Shown here: positions 14,937-21,844 of the stretch, piece by piece
How the letters are laid out: every line of letters begins with the position of its first letter
How positions within the stretch are numbered: position 1 is the first letter of the stretch
Source of the DNA: DASUPK01 sp046732465
GTDB lineage: Bacteria > Actinomycetota > Thermoleophilia > Solirubrobacterales > 70-9
DNA: 42,072 bases
Assembly (NCBI GenBank): GCA_046732465.1
Contig: JBKPND010000094.1
Coordinates: 1-42,072, forward strand
Direction: 5' to 3'
Made by a program: the position numbers and the translations under genes
Notes under the pieces: model-generated
What the model was told of the DNA's origin: nothing
Database searches by the model: none
What the model saw: the letters and a program-made list of their open reading frames with translations, nothing else

Positions 14937-14980
14937 GTGATCACAAGATGATCTTGTACGAGACTATTTGCTACGGTGCT
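14937..14980 (+). promoter_or_regulatory. operator/promoter of the DHA2 exporter
   Basis: Two adjoining palindromes: GTGATCAC (14937-14944) and a perfect 15-bp ACAAGATGATCTTGT (14943-14957), the size and shape of a MarR dimer site. CTACGGTGCT follows at 14971-14980, identical to ten bases in the marR-like promoter and containing the probable -10 TACGGT. The exporter ATG is 41 nt further, after an AGGGGGG ribosome binding site. Confidence 0.6.
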
Positions 14981-15021
14981 TATCGAGCCAAGGAAGCCAC
15001 GACCCCCAGGGGGGCACACGG

Positions 15022-16542
15022 ATGACGGACATCGCAGCAGTGCAGGAAACGAAGACTTCGACAGAGGCGCAGAGCGATCGCTCGCGCTGGGTCGCTTTGG
15101 TGGTGCTCTGCGTCGGGATGCTGATGATCGTCCTCGACCAGACGATCGTGAACGTCGCACTGCCATCGATCAAGGATGACCTGGGCTTCTCCCAGTCGAC
15201 CCTCGCCTGGGTCGTGAACGCCTACCTGATCACCTTCGGCGGTCTGCTCCTCCTGGCGGGCCGGCTGGGTGATCTGATCGGCCGGAAGACGATCTTCATG
15301 AGCGGCCTTGCCCTGTTCACGGTCGCCTCGGTCCTGTGCGGCGTCGCCCAGACCCAGGAGATGCTGGTCGGGGCCAGGTTCCTCCAGGGCGTCGGCGGCG
15401 CGACCACTTCCGCCGTGATCCTGGGAATGATCGTGACGATGTTCCCCGAGCCGCGTGACCAGGCGAAGGCGATCGGCGTCTACAGCTTCGTCGCCGCCGC
15501 GGGCGCGTCGATCGGCTTGCTGCTGGGCGGCGTCCTCACCCAGGCACTGAGCTGGCACTGGATCTTCTTCGTCAACGTTCCGATCGGCGTTGCCACGGCG
15601 CTCGCCGCCATCCGAGTCGTGGAGCGGGATGAGGGCATCGGCCTCAGCAAGGGCGCCGATGCGCTCGGAGCCGTGCTGATCACCGCCGCGCTGATGCTCG
15701 GCGTTTACACGATCGTCAAGCCCGCCGCCGATGACGGCTGGGGCGCTCCGCTCACCCTCGGCCTGGGAGCGACGTCGCTCGGCCTGATCGCGGCGTTCAT
15801 CGCCCGCGAGGCGACGGCGCGGACCCCGCTCGTCCCGCTTCGCATCTTCCGGAACCGGAACGTCTCCGGCGCGAACGCGGTTCAGGCGCTCTTCGTCGCC
15901 GGGATGTTCGGAATGTTCTTCCTGGGCAGCCTCTATCTCGAGCGGGTGCTCGGCTACGACCCGCTGGAGATCGGCCTCGCCTTCCTGCCGGTCGCGCTCG
16001 CGATCGGGATCCTCTCCGTGGGCTTCTCGGAGCGGCTGGTGATGCGCTTCGGCGCGAAGCCCGTGCTGCTGGTCGGGCAGGCGCTGATCGTGGCGGGACT
16101 GGTGCTGTTCGCGCTCTCCCCGGTCCACTCGAGCTATCTGGGTGACCTGCTGGCCCCGATGCTCCTCCTGGGGCTCGGAGCGGGCCTTTCGTTCCCGTCG
16201 CTGATGGGTCTCGCGATGTCGAGCGCGACCGCCGAGGACTCGGGACTCGCGTCGGGCTTGGTCAACACCTCGCTGCAGGTCGGGGGCGCGCTTGGCCTGG
16301 CGGTCCTGGCGACTCTCTCCGCGACCAGGACGGACACCCTGTTGGCGAGCGGGAGCTCTCCCGATGCGGCGCTGACCGGTGGTTTCCACCTGGCGTTCTG
16401 GATCGGCGCCGGCCTGGTCACGGCGGCGATCGCGATCACCACGCTGGTTATTCGCACTCAGCCGGCCGTCGAAGAGGCGGAGCGGCTCGAGGAGCTCGAG
16501 CCGGAGCTCGAGGGCGAGCCCGCCTACTGGGAGGCTGCCTAA
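15022..16542 (+). CDS. MFS transporter, DHA2 (14-TM) drug exporter
   Basis: A 506-residue drug/H+ antiporter of the EmrB/QacA type. The early LDQTIVNVALPSI motif (D1) is diagnostic of the DHA2 family. Motif A is seen as AGRLGDLIGRKTIF and motif C as FVAAAGASIGLLLGGVL; about 14 hydrophobic segments follow each other. The C-terminus is a Glu-rich cytoplasmic tail (EEAERLEELEPELEGEP). The ATG at 15022 has AGGGGGG 7-8 nt upstream. The MarR-type gene just before it and the shared promoter motifs point to ligand-induced expression. Its stop overlaps the convergent gene's stop by 4 nt (CTAA). The exported compound is unknown. Confidence 0.92.
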   Translation: MTDIAAVQETKTSTEAQSDRSRWVALVVLCVGMLMIVLDQTIVNVALPSIKDDLGFSQSTLAWVVNAYLITFGGLLLLAGRLGDLIGRKTIFMSGLALFTVASVLCGVAQTQEMLVGARFLQGVGGATTSAVILGMIVTMFPEPRDQAKAIGVYSFVAAAGASIGLLLGGVLTQALSWHWIFFVNVPIGVATALAAIRVVERDEGIGLSKGADALGAVLITAALMLGVYTIVKPAADDGWGAPLTLGLGATSLGLIAAFIAREATARTPLVPLRIFRNRNVSGANAVQALFVAGMFGMFFLGSLYLERVLGYDPLEIGLAFLPVALAIGILSVGFSERLVMRFGAKPVLLVGQALIVAGLVLFALSPVHSSYLGDLLAPMLLLGLGAGLSFPSLMGLAMSSATAEDSGLASGLVNTSLQVGGALGLAVLATLSATRTDTLLASGSSPDAALTGGFHLAFWIGAGLVTAAIAITTLVIRTQPAVEEAERLEELEPELEGEPAYWEAA

Positions 16543-17180
16543 CCCAGCCGTTCCTCGATCGCGGCCAGCTCCTTCAGGAGCTGGCCGCGGCGAGGGCCCG
16601 GCTCCTCCTCGAGCGCCGCTCGGGCGGCGCGGAGTCCGTAGCGGGCCTCGGCATCCCGTCCGTGCTGGGCGTCGAGGCGAGCCCGCTGCATGAGCGTCTC
16701 CGCGGGGTGCACCTCGTCTCGCCCGGCGAGTACCGCCGCGACGCGCGTCTGGGGCTCGACGTCGTCGAGCCGGCCGCGGCGCGGTTGCGGCAGCTCGCTC
16801 GCGTCGGTCCAGCGCCCCTCGGCAAGCTCGTCGCCCGTGCCGTGCCCCAGGCGAATCGCCAGGGCCTTGGTCACGCCGATCTCCTGTACCAGGGGATCCC
16901 GGGCCTCGGCCCGTAGGGCGTTCAGGGCGCGGTTGACGATCCGGGTCGCGTCTCGAAGCTCTTGCGCGCCCCGCTCGCGGTCCCGGAGCGTCTCCTTGAG
17001 CCAGTCGGATCCGGCCGGCGCGTCATCGAACGACACGCCAGTCACGGTCACGCGCGTCACCGGCACCTGCTCCGGCTCGGCCGGCGCCACGGGCCGCGCG
17101 CGGCGGCGCCCCCGCCTCCCGGGCCGCGGCGCGTCGAGCTCCTGCACGATCAGAACCCTCTCGACGTCGTCCTCTCGCAC
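16539..17180 (-). CDS. conserved hypothetical protein with uncertain N-terminus
   Basis: I do not recognise the family. The protein (213 residues from the GTG at 17180) has a basic, Pro/Arg-rich early stretch (PRPGRRGRRRARPVAP), a helical middle with DWLKETLRDRERGAQEL and RLGHGTGDELAEGRWTDA, and a C-terminal helical pair (ETLMQRARLDAQHGRDAEAR...) resembling one TPR-like repeat. In-frame sequence upstream of the GTG (LPGKIGLPEGRYLV) has the same codon bias and continues back to the stop of the murein hydrolase gene. The only start-like codon there is an ATT that overlaps that stop (ATTAG, 17279-17275). The true protein may therefore be about 246 residues. It is probably co-transcribed with the murein hydrolase. 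Confidence 0.6.
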   Translation of the reverse strand: MREDDVERVLIVQELDAPRPGRRGRRRARPVAPAEPEQVPVTRVTVTGVSFDDAPAGSDWLKETLRDRERGAQELRDATRIVNRALNALRAEARDPLVQEIGVTKALAIRLGHGTGDELAEGRWTDASELPQPRRGRLDDVEPQTRVAAVLAGRDEVHPAETLMQRARLDAQHGRDAEARYGLRAARAALEEEPGPRRGQLLKELAAIEERLG

Positions 17181-17274
17181 CAGGTAGCGGCCCTCGGGCA
17201 GTCCGATCTTGCCCGGCAGTTCGAGCTGAACGAAGCTGGCTCGGGTTATCGGCGTCTTGGGCGTGGGTCCGGCG

Positions 17275-19728
17275 CTAATCGCCGCTGCTGCCGCCCTTGG
17301 CGGGCAGCGCGGCGGCCGAGGGCTTCCCCGGCACCTTCGGGTTCTGGATCTGCCCGAGGCGCTGGATCAGTCGCTGCCACTGCTCGGGCTTGAGGATCTG
17401 GCCGAGCTGCTTGATCGAGCTGCCGCCCGTGGTGAAGGTGTAGCCGACGTGGATGTGGTTGTAGTGGTCGGGCAGGATGAACGTCGGCGGCCCGAGGTCC
17501 ATCAGGGAGATGATCTGCGCCGGGCGCATCGTGCCCTGGAGGAGCAGCAGATCCTTGATCACGGCCTCGGTGATCGTGCCCGGCCCCTGGTGGCCGGTGA
17601 TCGGGATCCCGTTAACCGCCGCGATGTCCACGGCCGAGCCGTAGGAGTGCGCCGAGACGTTGCCCGAGGCGGTCAGATAGGAGTGCCCGCACTTCAGCGA
17701 GGTGATCGTCAGGCGGTAGCCCTTGGCGACCAGGTACTCCATCACCGCCAGCACGCGGCGGTCGATCTGGCCGGTGGCGATGTCGTTGCGACCACAGGAG
17801 TAGATGGAGAGAGCCGGATCATTGAGGACGCGCTGCTGGAGCGCTGCCTTCGACATCAGCAGGACCTGCCCGACGGTCGGGTTGTCTGAGAACGGGTTCT
17901 TGTCGGCGGCCCGGTAGATCGCGGTGGTCTCCAGCAGCTTCCAGCCATCGAGGATCGGCTTCGGGTCGATGGTGGGGGCGCCGCGGCCGGCCGGCCGGAT
18001 CGCGAAGTTGAGGTGCGGCGGGGCGGCGTCGGGCTGGCCGACTCGGCCGATCACGGTGCCGCCGGTGACCTTGGAGCCGACCTTGAGCGGACGAAGCTCC
18101 ATGGTCTTCTGGTCGAACTGGAAGCTCGGGGCGAGCGCGGACTTGAAGGTCTCATAGCCGGGCACCGCGCGGCCGAGCAGCTGGTCGAGCTGATCGGGAA
18201 CGGTGGAACTGTTCGCGTTCCCTGAGCGCTGTGGCAGGGCGAAGAGCCGGTTGCGCAGGTCCTCGGTGTTCTGCGTGCTCGCGCGCTTGGAGGTCTTGGG
18301 CGCGGCGGCGCTCGACTTGCGGGCGGCCCCTGAGTTGTCCCCCGCGGAGGCCGGCGCCGTAGGAGCGGCGTCCTTCTTCGGGTTGGTGAGCTGGAAGTCC
18401 TTGGCGGAGAGCGCGCTCTGGCGCGGCACCGGGTGGGCCTTCTCGATCTCGCCGAGGTGCGCATAGGTGAAGCGGTTGCCGTAAGCGTCCTGGAGGACGA
18501 TGAACTTGCCGAGCTCCTTGCTGTCGCCCATCTTCTTGATGACGCCGTCGTTCGCGGCGACCACCGGAGCGTTAAGGCTCGAGTAGATGTTGATGCTTCG
18601 CCGCTGGGCGTTCGAGGCGATCACGTCGGCGGCGTTCCCGGAGGCCTTGCGTTGGGTGGTGGACCGGGCGAGCGCGGCCGCGTCGTTGATGTCGTCCGCG
18701 TACTTGGCGTCGGCGGCGACCGGGAAGTGGGCGCCCTCGGTGAGACCGGTGAGCGAGCCGACGAGGGCGTCCGGCAGCTTGCCGTACTGGTTGGCGTAGA
18801 GCAGGACCTCGTCCACGTACCAGTCGGCGTGGTTGTAGGCGAAGATCGCCTGGCGAATGTCCTGGTCGCCGCCGGCTGCCCGCAGGTAGCGCGCCGCGGC
18901 GCAGATCGCATCGACCGGGTTGTACGGGTCCTTCCTGCCGTCGTCGTTGGCGTCCACCCCGTAGGCGGCCCAGGTCGAGGGGATGAACTGCATCCAGCCC
19001 TCGGCCCCTGCCGAGGAGACGTTCAGGTTGGTGCCGAAGGCGGTCTCGATCTTGTTGATGCCGGCGAGCACCTGCCAGGGGATCCCGTACTCGGTGCCGC
19101 AGGACTGGTAGATCGGCAGCAGGAAGGGCGGGATCTCGAAGGAGTCGATGACGAAGTTGGGGACGCCGATCGGAGCGGGGCCGAACTGGGCGACCGTGAG
19201 GCTGGGGTTGGTGGGCGCGGGGGAGCCGTCCGGGTTGCGGAGGGCCGGCTCCTGGATCTTCTGGCTCTCGCCCTTGGCGATCTGCTTGGCGCCCTTGCCC
19301 TTCTTGTTCTGCTTGCCGAACAGGCCCTTGGCGCCGGCCTTGGGGCCCTTGCCAGTCTTAGGAGCCTTGTTGCCCGGGCCGCTGCCGGGGCCACCGCCGG
19401 TGGTCGACGTCGTCGGGCCGCCGCCCGAGGTGGTGGTGCCGCCCCCGGTGGTCGTCGTGCCGCCGCCAGTGGTCGTGCCGCCGCCGGTCGGCGCGTTGTA
19501 CTCGTCGCCATCGAGAGGCCCGCTACAGCCCGGATCGGCGAGGTCGACCGAGCCGTCGCCATCGTTGTCCGACAGGTCGGAGCACTGCGGGAGCACGTTG
19601 CCGCCCCCCGTCCCCGGCGCGGTGACAGTCAGGTCGCCCGCCCCGACCTGGAGCGAGCTCGCGCTTCCCGCGGCAACTATCGCCAGGGCGCTGCCGAGAG
19701 CGATGATGACGAGAAGCTTTTTTCTCAT
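17275..19728 (-). CDS. secreted murein hydrolase: lytic transglycosylase + M23-like + M15-like domains
   Basis: An 817-residue exported cell-wall enzyme. Signal peptide 1-24; a calcium-loop-like segment CSDLSDNDGDGSVDLADPGC (49-68); a Gly/Thr low-complexity linker (80-120); a basic Lys/Gly stretch (120-150). The lytic transglycosylase domain (~205-310) has the catalytic E228 in KIETAFG and GAEGWMQFIPSTW. An interrupted M23/LytM-like domain (~385-580) has YAHLG and PHLNFAIRP, where the usual HxH zinc motif reads HLN and the first HxxxD is missing, so this module is probably inactive. An M15-like carboxypeptidase domain (~640-763) has SAHSYGSAVD (H694, D701) and HYNHIHVGY (H758/H760). The protein likely cleaves both glycan and peptide bonds of peptidoglycan. 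The start is weakly supported by GCAGGA 12 nt upstream. Confidence 0.88.
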   Translation of the reverse strand: MRKKLLVIIALGSALAIVAAGSASSLQVGAGDLTVTAPGTGGGNVLPQCSDLSDNDGDGSVDLADPGCSGPLDGDEYNAPTGGGTTTGGGTTTTGGGTTTSGGGPTTSTTGGGPGSGPGNKAPKTGKGPKAGAKGLFGKQNKKGKGAKQIAKGESQKIQEPALRNPDGSPAPTNPSLTVAQFGPAPIGVPNFVIDSFEIPPFLLPIYQSCGTEYGIPWQVLAGINKIETAFGTNLNVSSAGAEGWMQFIPSTWAAYGVDANDDGRKDPYNPVDAICAAARYLRAAGGDQDIRQAIFAYNHADWYVDEVLLYANQYGKLPDALVGSLTGLTEGAHFPVAADAKYADDINDAAALARSTTQRKASGNAADVIASNAQRRSINIYSSLNAPVVAANDGVIKKMGDSKELGKFIVLQDAYGNRFTYAHLGEIEKAHPVPRQSALSAKDFQLTNPKKDAAPTAPASAGDNSGAARKSSAAAPKTSKRASTQNTEDLRNRLFALPQRSGNANSSTVPDQLDQLLGRAVPGYETFKSALAPSFQFDQKTMELRPLKVGSKVTGGTVIGRVGQPDAAPPHLNFAIRPAGRGAPTIDPKPILDGWKLLETTAIYRAADKNPFSDNPTVGQVLLMSKAALQQRVLNDPALSIYSCGRNDIATGQIDRRVLAVMEYLVAKGYRLTITSLKCGHSYLTASGNVSAHSYGSAVDIAAVNGIPITGHQGPGTITEAVIKDLLLLQGTMRPAQIISLMDLGPPTFILPDHYNHIHVGYTFTTGGSSIKQLGQILKPEQWQRLIQRLGQIQNPKVPGKPSAAALPAKGGSSGD

Positions 19729-19989
19729 TGGCTAGCCGATCCTGCCCGCGAAGCTCTGGGTCCTCCAGGGTCTGCCAGGCGCAGCCTCCCTGCAGCCACG
19801 GGCCAGGCGGACGCTACTGATTCGCATTTCCCTTTGCAACGGGGAACCGTCGCCTGGGCGTGCCTGCAAACCGAGAACCCTCCTCACTGCGTGCGCAAGC
19901 GTAATAAACCGCGCCAGCGGCCAATGTTGTGGGACGGTTGAGCGGGTTCCGTGGGCTCTCACGGGGCGCGGTACCGTGGCGGGGACGAT
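19729..19989. other. divergent intergenic region, murein hydrolase / coiled-coil gene
   Basis: 261 nt without a convincing gene. It must hold the promoters of both flanking genes. A TTCCC/GGGAA hairpin (19828-19846) and locally A/T-richer sequence around 19900-19912 (a TTTATTA string on the minus strand) are visible. The plus-strand side has TACCGT at 19972-19977, 12 nt before the ATG. I checked the leader of the murein hydrolase for a c-di-AMP aptamer like the one at 9983-10107 and did not find its conserved blocks. Confidence 0.35.
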
Positions 19990-20331
19990 ATGGAGGAGGG
20001 CGGCGGCGAAGAGACCAGGGATCGGGCCTCGTCACGGGGGGAGAGTGCCCTTGGTGACCTCGCCCAGATCCTGGTCGAGAACCCGTGGATGCACCAGGCG
20101 CTGCAGGTCGCCTTCGGCATGCGTGAGCGTGCGTCCGAGGCCGGCACCGCCGTGATCCGGAACCTGAACCTGCCGACGGGCAATGACCTCGACCGGGTCG
20201 CCCGCCGCCTCCGCTCCCTCTCGGAGCGCCTCGAGGAGGTCGAGGACACGCTCGACCGGCTCAGCCGGGAGGTCGCGGAGCTGCGTCGCGAGCGCGACTC
20301 CGCGCGTTCCCGAACCTCGACCCAGGGTTGA
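19990..20331 (+). CDS. small phasin-like coiled-coil protein
   Basis: A 113-residue cytoplasmic protein. An acidic start is followed by an amphipathic helix (ALGDLAQILVENPWMHQAL), the short motif LNLPTGNDLDRV, and a long heptad-like coiled coil (RLRSLSERLEEVEDTLDRL...). The LPT(x)xDxxR-then-coiled-coil layout is common to phasin-like/PhaF-type proteins and to small unannotated actinobacterial proteins; a granule or membrane-surface role is only inferred. The ATG at 19990 is preferred; a GTG at 19951 would add 13 residues of no recognisable character. It ends 12 nt before the convergent phosphorylase gene. Confidence 0.65.
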   Translation: MEEGGGEETRDRASSRGESALGDLAQILVENPWMHQALQVAFGMRERASEAGTAVIRNLNLPTGNDLDRVARRLRSLSERLEEVEDTLDRLSREVAELRRERDSARSRTSTQG

Positions 20332-20343
20332 CGCTCCCGAGAT

Positions 20344-21057
20344 CTAGCTTTCCAGCGCCGCCGCGGCGGCCGCTCCCATGCGTGCGGCGGCGTCGACCAG
20401 ATCCTCGTCGCCGATGCGCTGCCGCTGGCCGTTCTCGAAGGTGTCCGAGACCGCGAGCAGGCAGGCCGCCGCAACGCCCAGCCGCCTCCCCAGCGTGAAC
20501 AGGGCTGCCGCCTCCATCTCCACCGCCACCGCCCCTTGCCCGAGCCAAGCGTCCGCGCGTGGCCGAGGCGGCCCGGCGTCCTCCTGGCTCGCGTCGTAGA
20601 AGAGGTCGGTGGTCACGATCCGGACCGGGCTCGGCTCCCCGGGCAACGCACCAGCAAGTCGCCGCGTGAGCTCGGCGTCCGGCTCGGCCAAATCGCTCGC
20701 CCCCAGCGAGCGGCTTGCGCCGTCCTCGGCCAGCGCCTCGCCAGCGACGATGAGGTCGCCGTGCGCAAGGTCGGGCCCGAGTGCGCCGCAGGTGCCGACC
20801 CGGATCGCCCTCCGCACGCCGAGCTCCGCCAGCTCCTGCAGGACGATCGCGGCGCTCGGTCCTCCCATCCCGGTGGACTGGATGCTGAGCGGGCGCCCCG
20901 CGGGCGTCTCCCCCGTATATCCCCAGAGCCCGCGCGCGTGGTTGCTCATCCTCGGCTCACTGAGCAGCTGCTGGGCGAGGGCCAGGGCCCGGCCGGGGTC
21001 TCCGGGTAGCAGCGCATCCTCGGCGTAGTCGGTGCTGGGCCGGAGGTGGTGCGGCAT
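20344..21057 (-). CDS. purine-nucleoside (DeoD-like) phosphorylase
   Basis: A 237-residue nucleoside phosphorylase of the PNP/UDP family 1, cleaving nucleosides with phosphate to base and pentose-1-phosphate (purine salvage). Motifs: LLPGDPGRA (phosphate loop, residues ~17-25), the family signature STGMGGPSAAIVLQEL and RVGTCGAL, then AVEMEAAALFTLG with the EME nucleoside-binding residues, and the catalytic-Asp-containing AVSDTF. Length fits DeoD-type hexameric enzymes. The ATG at 21057 lies 9 nt after TACGGT (minus strand) and has no Shine-Dalgarno. Purine versus uridine specificity is not certain from sequence alone. Confidence 0.87.
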   Translation of the reverse strand: MPHHLRPSTDYAEDALLPGDPGRALALAQQLLSEPRMSNHARGLWGYTGETPAGRPLSIQSTGMGGPSAAIVLQELAELGVRRAIRVGTCGALGPDLAHGDLIVAGEALAEDGASRSLGASDLAEPDAELTRRLAGALPGEPSPVRIVTTDLFYDASQEDAGPPRPRADAWLGQGAVAVEMEAAALFTLGRRLGVAAACLLAVSDTFENGQRQRIGDEDLVDAAARMGAAAAAALES

Positions 21058-21066
21058 GGGCCGGGC

Positions 21067-21072
21067 ACCGTA
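21067..21072 (-). promoter_or_regulatory. -10 element (TACGGT) of the phosphorylase gene
   Basis: TACGGT on the minus strand ends 9 nt before the ATG. The same hexamer serves the marR-like gene. No ribosome binding site is present, suggesting a leaderless or nearly leaderless transcript. Confidence 0.4.
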
Positions 21073-21124
21073 CAGCGCTTCTCTCGAGTTCCCGCGGGTA
21101 GGCTTAGCCGCGGTAGAGGTCGCG

Positions 21125-21607
21125 ATGGGCTCCAAGGCAAAAGCGGCGGCGAAGAGCTTGACCTCAGGTCGAGGGTCAGGGTCGGCGGAGGAGCTGACGA
21201 AGAAAGAGCTCAAGGACATCCTCGACGCGGTGCTTCGCGAGATCGATGCGGACCCCGACGACGGGCCACGTCTTGGCGCGGCTGCGGCCCCGTTGAGGAT
21301 CGAGTTCCCGGATCTGAAGCTGGTGCTCAACGTCTCCCGCGCCGACCGAGGGCGGCACGTCCTGAGCTGGAACTTCTCGAGCCGCTCCGCCGCCAAGCCG
21401 AAGCTCCGCCTGAGCATGGAGTCGGCGGTCGCCAACCGCGTCTTCCAGGGCCGGGAGAACCCCGCAATCGCGATCGCGCGGGGCCGGCTGCGCACGCGCG
21501 TCGAGGATGCCGGCGCGGCGCTGCGTTTCTTTCCCGCCGCCAAGCCACTCTTCTCCCGGTATCGCGACCTCGTCTCGGAGAAGTACCCGCACCTCTCCCT
21601 TGACTAG
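21125..21607 (+). CDS. SCP2 sterol-binding-like domain protein
   Basis: A 160-residue cytoplasmic protein. A Lys/Ala/Ser-rich N-terminus is followed by an alpha/beta domain with LRIEFPDLKLVLNVSRAD, a second strand region ending in LSWNF, and ENPAIAIARGRLRTRVEDAG, which resembles the SCP2 lipid-binding fold (the 'xGxLxxxGD' strand near the end). SCP2-like proteins bind hydrophobic ligands or form accessory domains of enzymes; the ligand is unknown. The ATG has AGAGGT only 4 nt upstream. The gene is divergent from the phosphorylase and ends just before a strong promoter. Confidence 0.55.
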   Translation: MGSKAKAAAKSLTSGRGSGSAEELTKKELKDILDAVLREIDADPDDGPRLGAAAAPLRIEFPDLKLVLNVSRADRGRHVLSWNFSSRSAAKPKLRLSMESAVANRVFQGRENPAIAIARGRLRTRVEDAGAALRFFPAAKPLFSRYRDLVSEKYPHLSLD

Positions 21608-21615
21608 ATCCGGGA

Positions 21616-21645
21616 TTGACTTGGCACCTGAGGGGGGCGTAATCT
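21616..21645 (+). promoter_or_regulatory. strong sigma70-type promoter of the unknown RNA/cyclase leader
   Basis: TTGACT (21616-21621), an 18-nt spacer and TAATCT (21640-21645): the best -35/-10 pair in the window, beginning 8 nt after the stop of the SCP2-like gene. The expected start of transcription is near 21652. Confidence 0.7.
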
Positions 21646-21651
21646 CGCCTC

Positions 21652-21810
21652 AGTCGAAAAGCTCTTGGGCCGGACGCGGGTCCCCGGTCCGCAGGTCCCC
21701 CGGCGACTGGGATCGGCGACAGGGCTCCGCGAGGCGTCTAGGCGCCGCTGGCCGACGAGGCGGGCCCAGAGCCCGCAGGCGACGGGGTCCTGGGGCCCCG
21801 TCGCTTCTTC
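21652..21810 (+). ncRNA. structured RNA of unknown class, possibly a regulatory leader
   Basis: About 155 nt between a strong promoter and an intrinsic terminator. A closing stem pairs GCTCT-T-GGGCC (21661-21671, one bulged T) with GGCCCAGAGC (21763-21772). Inside are a GCGG/CCGC hairpin (21676-21692) with C-rich loop, and a branched arm TCGGC/GCCGA (21713-21717 with 21751-21755), CAG/CTG and GGCG/CGCC (21733-21736 with 21743-21746). The terminator hairpin follows. I see no long coding frame with its own start. It could be a free small RNA (6S-like in size) or an attenuator/riboswitch for the cyclase gene 35 nt downstream. I could not match it to a known riboswitch, SRP, RNase P or tmRNA consensus. 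Confidence 0.55.
21779..21810 (+). terminator. intrinsic terminator of the structured RNA
   Basis: A perfect 9-bp stem GCGACGGGG/CCCCGTCGC (21779-21787 with 21796-21804), an 8-nt loop, then TTCTTC. It lies 41 nt before the cyclase gene's start codon, so it would end the RNA or attenuate transcription into that gene. Confidence 0.65.
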
Positions 21811-21844
21811 AGGGGATGTTTCTCTCAGCGACTGGAGGGGGCGG

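Noticed and set aside
19729..19950. Second c-di-AMP riboswitch before the murein hydrolase
   Set aside because: Expected from actinobacterial precedents, but the CAGCTAACC and GGGGGACC-type blocks are absent.
21652..21810. Assignment of the structured RNA as 6S, SRP, RNase P or tmRNA
   Set aside because: No conserved SRP tetraloop region, RNase P core motif or tmRNA tag reading frame was found. The fold is branched rather than the single open bubble expected of 6S RNA, so I left the class open.
21665..21844. Longer cyclase protein starting at 21665
   Set aside because: The extension covers the structured RNA and terminator, has no HTH sequence, and GGAGG before the GTG at 21845 supports the shorter start.
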